From Streptomyces sp. SLBN-118 (lineage in GTDB: Bacteria > Actinomycetota > Actinomycetes > Streptomycetales > Streptomycetaceae), in NCBI RefSeq assembly GCF_006715635.1, contig NZ_VFNP01000002.1:1922001-1986000 (forward strand): a DNA stretch of 64,000 nt, given 5' to 3'. The position numbers and the translations under genes were made by a program. Positions 61,407 to 64,000 of this stretch are shown here, piece after piece. Numbering within the stretch: position 1 is the first letter of the stretch; the number at the start of each line of letters is the position of its first letter. The notes under the pieces were generated by a model. That model was not told the DNA's origin and ran no database searches. It worked only from the letters and a program-made list of their open reading frames with translations.

Positions 61407-63070
61407 CGAGTCCACCACACAGTGCTGTCTGCGGGCAGTTCGGCCTCGCCGCCCGCCGGCTCCACGGCGGTGCTGGCCAGCAGGACGCGGCCGGGTGCCG
61501 GGATCCGTACGGCCGCACCCGTGGTGTTCACGGTGCAGACGAAGCCGCCCGGGCGCCGCAGGGCGAGCACGCCCTCGGGCGCCTCGAGCCACTCGACCGC
61601 GTCGCCCGCGCCGAGCGCGGGATGCTCCCGGCGCGTCGCGAGCGCGCTGCGGTACAGCTCCAGGGTCGAGCCCGCCACGCCGGTCTGCGCCTCGACACTG
61701 AGCGCGGCCCAGCTTTCCGGCTGGGGCAGCCAGCTGCCGCCGGTGCCGAAGCCGTACGAAAAGCCGTCGGCGGTCCAGGGGATCGGCACCCGGCAGCCGT
61801 CACGGAAGCCGTCCTGGCCCTCGGTGCGGCCGAAGGCCGGGTCCTGGCGTACGTCGTCGGGCAGATCGGTGACGTCGGGGAGGCCCAGCTCCTCGCCCTG
61901 GTAGAGGTAGGCGGAGCCGGGCAGCGCCAGCATCAGCAGGGTGGCGGCGCGGGCCCGGCGCAGGCCGAGTTCGCGGTCACCGGCCTCGCGGATCTGAGTG
62001 CCCCCGGGCGGACCCGCGAAGCGGGTGGCGTGCCGGGTCACGTCGTGGTTGGAGAGCACCCACGTGGCCGGGGCACCGACGGGCCGCATGGCGTTCAGCG
62101 ACAGGTCGATGACCGCGCGCAGTTCGGCCGCGTCCCAATGGGTGCCCAGGTACTGGAAGTTGAAAGCCTGGTGCAGCTCGTCCGGGCGGACGTAGTTGGC
62201 GGTGCGCTCGACGGTCGGGGTCCATGCCTCGGCCACCGCGATACGGTCGCCGGGGTACTCGTCGAGGATCGTGCGCCAGGCGCGGTAGATCTCATGGACA
62301 CCGTCCTGGTCGAAGAACGGCATGACGTCGTTGCCCAGCAGTTTGAGCTGGTCGCCGGAGCCTATGTCGGGCAGACCGGCCGCCTTGACCAGGCCGTGGG
62401 CGACGTCGATGCGGAAACCGTCGACGCCCATGTCGAGCCAGAAGCGCAGGATGGAGCGGAACTCGTCCGCGACGGCCGGGTGTTCCCAGTTGAAGTCGGG
62501 CTGCTCGGGGGCGAAGAGGTGCAGGTACCAGTCGCCGGGGGTGCCGTCCGGGTTCTGTGTACGGGTCCAGGCGGAGCCGCCGAAGATGGACTCCCAGTCG
62601 TTGGGCGGCAGTTCACCGTCGGCGCCCTTGCCGGGCCGGAAGTGGTAGCGCTCGCGCAGCGGTGAACCCGGGCCCTCGCGCAGTGCGCGCTTGAACCATT
62701 CGTGCGCGTCGGAGGAGTGGTTGGGCACCAGGTCGACGATGATGCGCAGGCCGAGGTCGTGGGCGTCGCGGATCAGCGCGTCGGCGTCCAGCAGCGTTCC
62801 GAACATCGGGTCGATGGCGCGGTAGTCGGCCACGTCGTATCCGGCGTCGGCCTGCGGGGAGGCGTAGAAGGGGCTGAGCCAGACGGCGTCGACACCGAGG
62901 TCCTTCAGGTACGGCAGCCGGCTGCGGATGCCCGGAAGGTCGCCCATGCCGTCGCCGTTCCCGTCGGCGAAGCTGCGGGGGTACACCTGGTAGATGACGG
63001 CGCTTCTCCACCAGTCAGCCGAAGCGGTCCGGTCGGCGGTGTGATGGGCGTCAGCCAGGTACTGGGTCAT
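61403..63070 (-). CDS. aglA: Cytoplasmic alpha-glucosidase (GH13)
   Basis: 555 residues, no signal peptide. WWRSAVIYQVYPRSFADGNGDG is the start of oligo-1,6/alpha-glucosidases; LVPNHSSD, GFRIDVAHG (nucleophile Asp), AEAWTP (acid/base Glu) and LSNHDVTR are the four GH13 signatures. It hydrolyses imported maltose and maltodextrins to glucose. The ATG at 63070 follows AAGGGATCGAG. Downstream of malG in the same direction, it forms a catabolic operon, and the overlapping LacI gene ends it. Confidence 0.95.
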   Translation of the reverse strand: MTQYLADAHHTADRTASADWWRSAVIYQVYPRSFADGNGDGMGDLPGIRSRLPYLKDLGVDAVWLSPFYASPQADAGYDVADYRAIDPMFGTLLDADALIRDAHDLGLRIIVDLVPNHSSDAHEWFKRALREGPGSPLRERYHFRPGKGADGELPPNDWESIFGGSAWTRTQNPDGTPGDWYLHLFAPEQPDFNWEHPAVADEFRSILRFWLDMGVDGFRIDVAHGLVKAAGLPDIGSGDQLKLLGNDVMPFFDQDGVHEIYRAWRTILDEYPGDRIAVAEAWTPTVERTANYVRPDELHQAFNFQYLGTHWDAAELRAVIDLSLNAMRPVGAPATWVLSNHDVTRHATRFAGPPGGTQIREAGDRELGLRRARAATLLMLALPGSAYLYQGEELGLPDVTDLPDDVRQDPAFGRTEGQDGFRDGCRVPIPWTADGFSYGFGTGGSWLPQPESWAALSVEAQTGVAGSTLELYRSALATRREHPALGAGDAVEWLEAPEGVLALRRPGGFVCTVNTTGAAVRIPAPGRVLLASTAVEPAGGEAELPADSTVWWTR

Positions 63071-63135
63071 TCTCGATCCCTTGGAGGCTCGGAGGCTCGG
63101 TGCAGCGGTTCGGGCGAAACGTCGGACAGCAGGGC

Positions 63136-63163
63136 GCACCCGGCCGGAATGCGGGCCGGGTGC
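63136..63163 (-). terminator. Hairpin between malG and aglA
   Basis: 10-bp perfect stem (63136-63145 and 63154-63163) 16 bp after malG. As aglA continues on the same strand, it may reduce read-through or protect the mRNA end rather than stop all transcription. Confidence 0.6.
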
Positions 63164-63178
63164 CCCGGGGCGTACGGG

Positions 63179-64000
63179 TCAGGATTTGGCGGCGCCGGCG
63201 GTGAGACCGGTGACCAGGTGGCGCTGGACCAGATAGAAGAACAGCGACGCGGGGATGGCGATGAGCACGGAGGTGGCGGCCATCAGGTCCCACTGGGTGT
63301 CGTGCTCGCTGATGAAGCTGGTGAGGCCCACGGCGAGGGTGTACTTGTCCTGGCTGAGCATGAAGACCGAGGCGTAGGCGACCTCGGCCCAGGCGGTGAG
63401 GAAGGTGTAGAACGCGGCGACCGCCAGGCCCGGCCGGGCGAGCGGCAGGATCAGCCGGTAGAAGGTGCCGAAGGGCGAGAGGCCGTCGACCCGGCCGGCT
63501 TCGTCGATCTCCCTGGGGATCGTGTCGAAGTACCCCTTGAGCAGCCAGGCGCAGTACGGGATCGCCGTGGTGCAGTAGACCAGGATCAGCGCCAGGTAGG
63601 TGTCCAGCAGACCCATGTTGGCCAGGATGTTGTAGAGCGGCACCATGAGGATGGCGACCGGGAACATCTGCGTGACCAGGAAGGTCCACATCAGCTGGCG
63701 GTGTCCGGGAAAGCGCATGCGGGAGACCGCGTAGCCCGAACTGGCGGCGATGAAGACGCCGAGCAGGCACGTACCGAGCGCGACGATCAGCGAGTTGGCG
63801 AACCACTGGAGGAACTCGGTGTCGCCGAGGACCGTCGTGTAGTTCTCGAAGCTGATCTTGTCGGCGATGTCGCCCGGGTGCAGGTAGTCGGTCTTGTCCG
63901 GGCCGAGCGAGATCCAGGCGATCCAGCAGATCGGGAAGGCCGCTATGAATGCGGCGGCGATCAGCACGGTGTGGATGAGCACGGATGCGGAACGGGGCCG
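63179..64000 (-). CDS. malG: Maltose/maltodextrin ABC transporter permease; 5' end outside window
   Basis: Reading frame open to the window edge; the last 267 or more residues are visible. Six membrane helices are expected, and the cytoplasmic EAA loop (EIDEAGRVDGLSPFGTFYRLILP) that contacts the MsiK-type ATPase is present. The MalG length and the C-terminal GLTAGAAKS fit. Together with MalF and MalE (upstream, outside) it imports maltodextrins released by the amylases. The next gene, aglA, digests the cargo. Confidence 0.93.
   Translation of the reverse strand, partial: RPRSASVLIHTVLIAAAFIAAFPICWIAWISLGPDKTDYLHPGDIADKISFENYTTVLGDTEFLQWFANSLIVALGTCLLGVFIAASSGYAVSRMRFPGHRQLMWTFLVTQMFPVAILMVPLYNILANMGLLDTYLALILVYCTTAIPYCAWLLKGYFDTIPREIDEAGRVDGLSPFGTFYRLILPLARPGLAVAAFYTFLTAWAEVAYASVFMLSQDKYTLAVGLTSFISEHDTQWDLMAATSVLIAIPASLFFYLVQRHLVTGLTAGAAKS

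Overview
The window is high-GC actinobacterial DNA, almost certainly a Streptomyces chromosome. The signs are strong G/C third-position bias, long antisense shadow frames, Tat and lipobox exporters, rare TTA leucine codons, GlnR boxes, a SpoIIE/receiver phosphatase and a maltose/amylase locus. The gene order dihydrolipoamide acyltransferase, TIGR01777 epimerase, lipB, lipA, DUF4191, RDD, glnA matches the corresponding block in other actinobacteria, including Mycobacterium tuberculosis, so the backbone is core chromosome carrying local insertions.

Layout. 1-6.6 kb: 2-oxoacid dehydrogenase genes (lpd end, two-lipoyl E2, a GntR/FCD regulator, aceE). 6.6-14 kb: WYL regulator, SDR, DUF4240, GNAT, TIGR01777 epimerase, FAD oxidoreductase and a large HTH regulator. 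14-19.5 kb: lipB, lipA, a 72-residue protein, DUF4191 and RDD membrane proteins, and glnA behind a GlnR box. 19.6-21.5 kb: a TIR domain fused to a repetitive beta-helix. 21.9-29.2 kb: polysaccharide deacetylase, a STAS-like protein, a compact oxygenase / methyltransferase / carnitine-type acyltransferase operon, Nudix, GNAT and MOSC. 29.2-33.7 kb: DUF1906 exoprotein, small conserved protein, ArsC-like protein, a secreted protein with a duplicated domain, Gfo/Idh oxidoreductase. 33.9-35.8 kb: a TIR-like / phosphoribosyltransferase / HIT fusion. 36-37 kb: glnII behind a second GlnR box, then a frameshifted winged-helix gene. 37.7-51 kb: epimerase, GNAT, DUF1996 exoprotein, lipoprotein, GH89, tyrosine phosphatase, a 662-residue membrane protein bracketed by two MITE-like elements, TetR, a CHMI-like isomerase, and a receiver-SpoIIE phosphatase. 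51-64 kb: starch and maltodextrin use (amylase-pullulanase fusion, alpha-amylase, LacI regulator, aglA, malG running off the end), interrupted by a phosphotransferase gene and two truncated gene remnants.

How the genes work together. The first 19 kb makes lipoylated 2-oxoacid dehydrogenases and the lipoate they need, next to the first step of nitrogen assimilation. Both glutamine synthetases carry plausible GlnR boxes. The right end is an extracellular starch degradation and maltodextrin import and hydrolysis locus.

The best candidates for undescribed biology are three. First, the TIR-like / PRTase / HIT fusion at 33.9-35.8 kb. Second, the TIR / beta-helix protein at 19.6-21.5 kb. Both sit as single-gene insertions in the glnA-glnII interval, and each carries one TTA codon, which suggests bldA-dependent expression. 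Third, the oxygenase / methyltransferase / carnitine-type acyltransferase operon at 23.3-26.9 kb, which looks like a small pathway making an acylated hydroxy-amino-acid-type product. All functional statements are from sequence reading alone; no searches were run.
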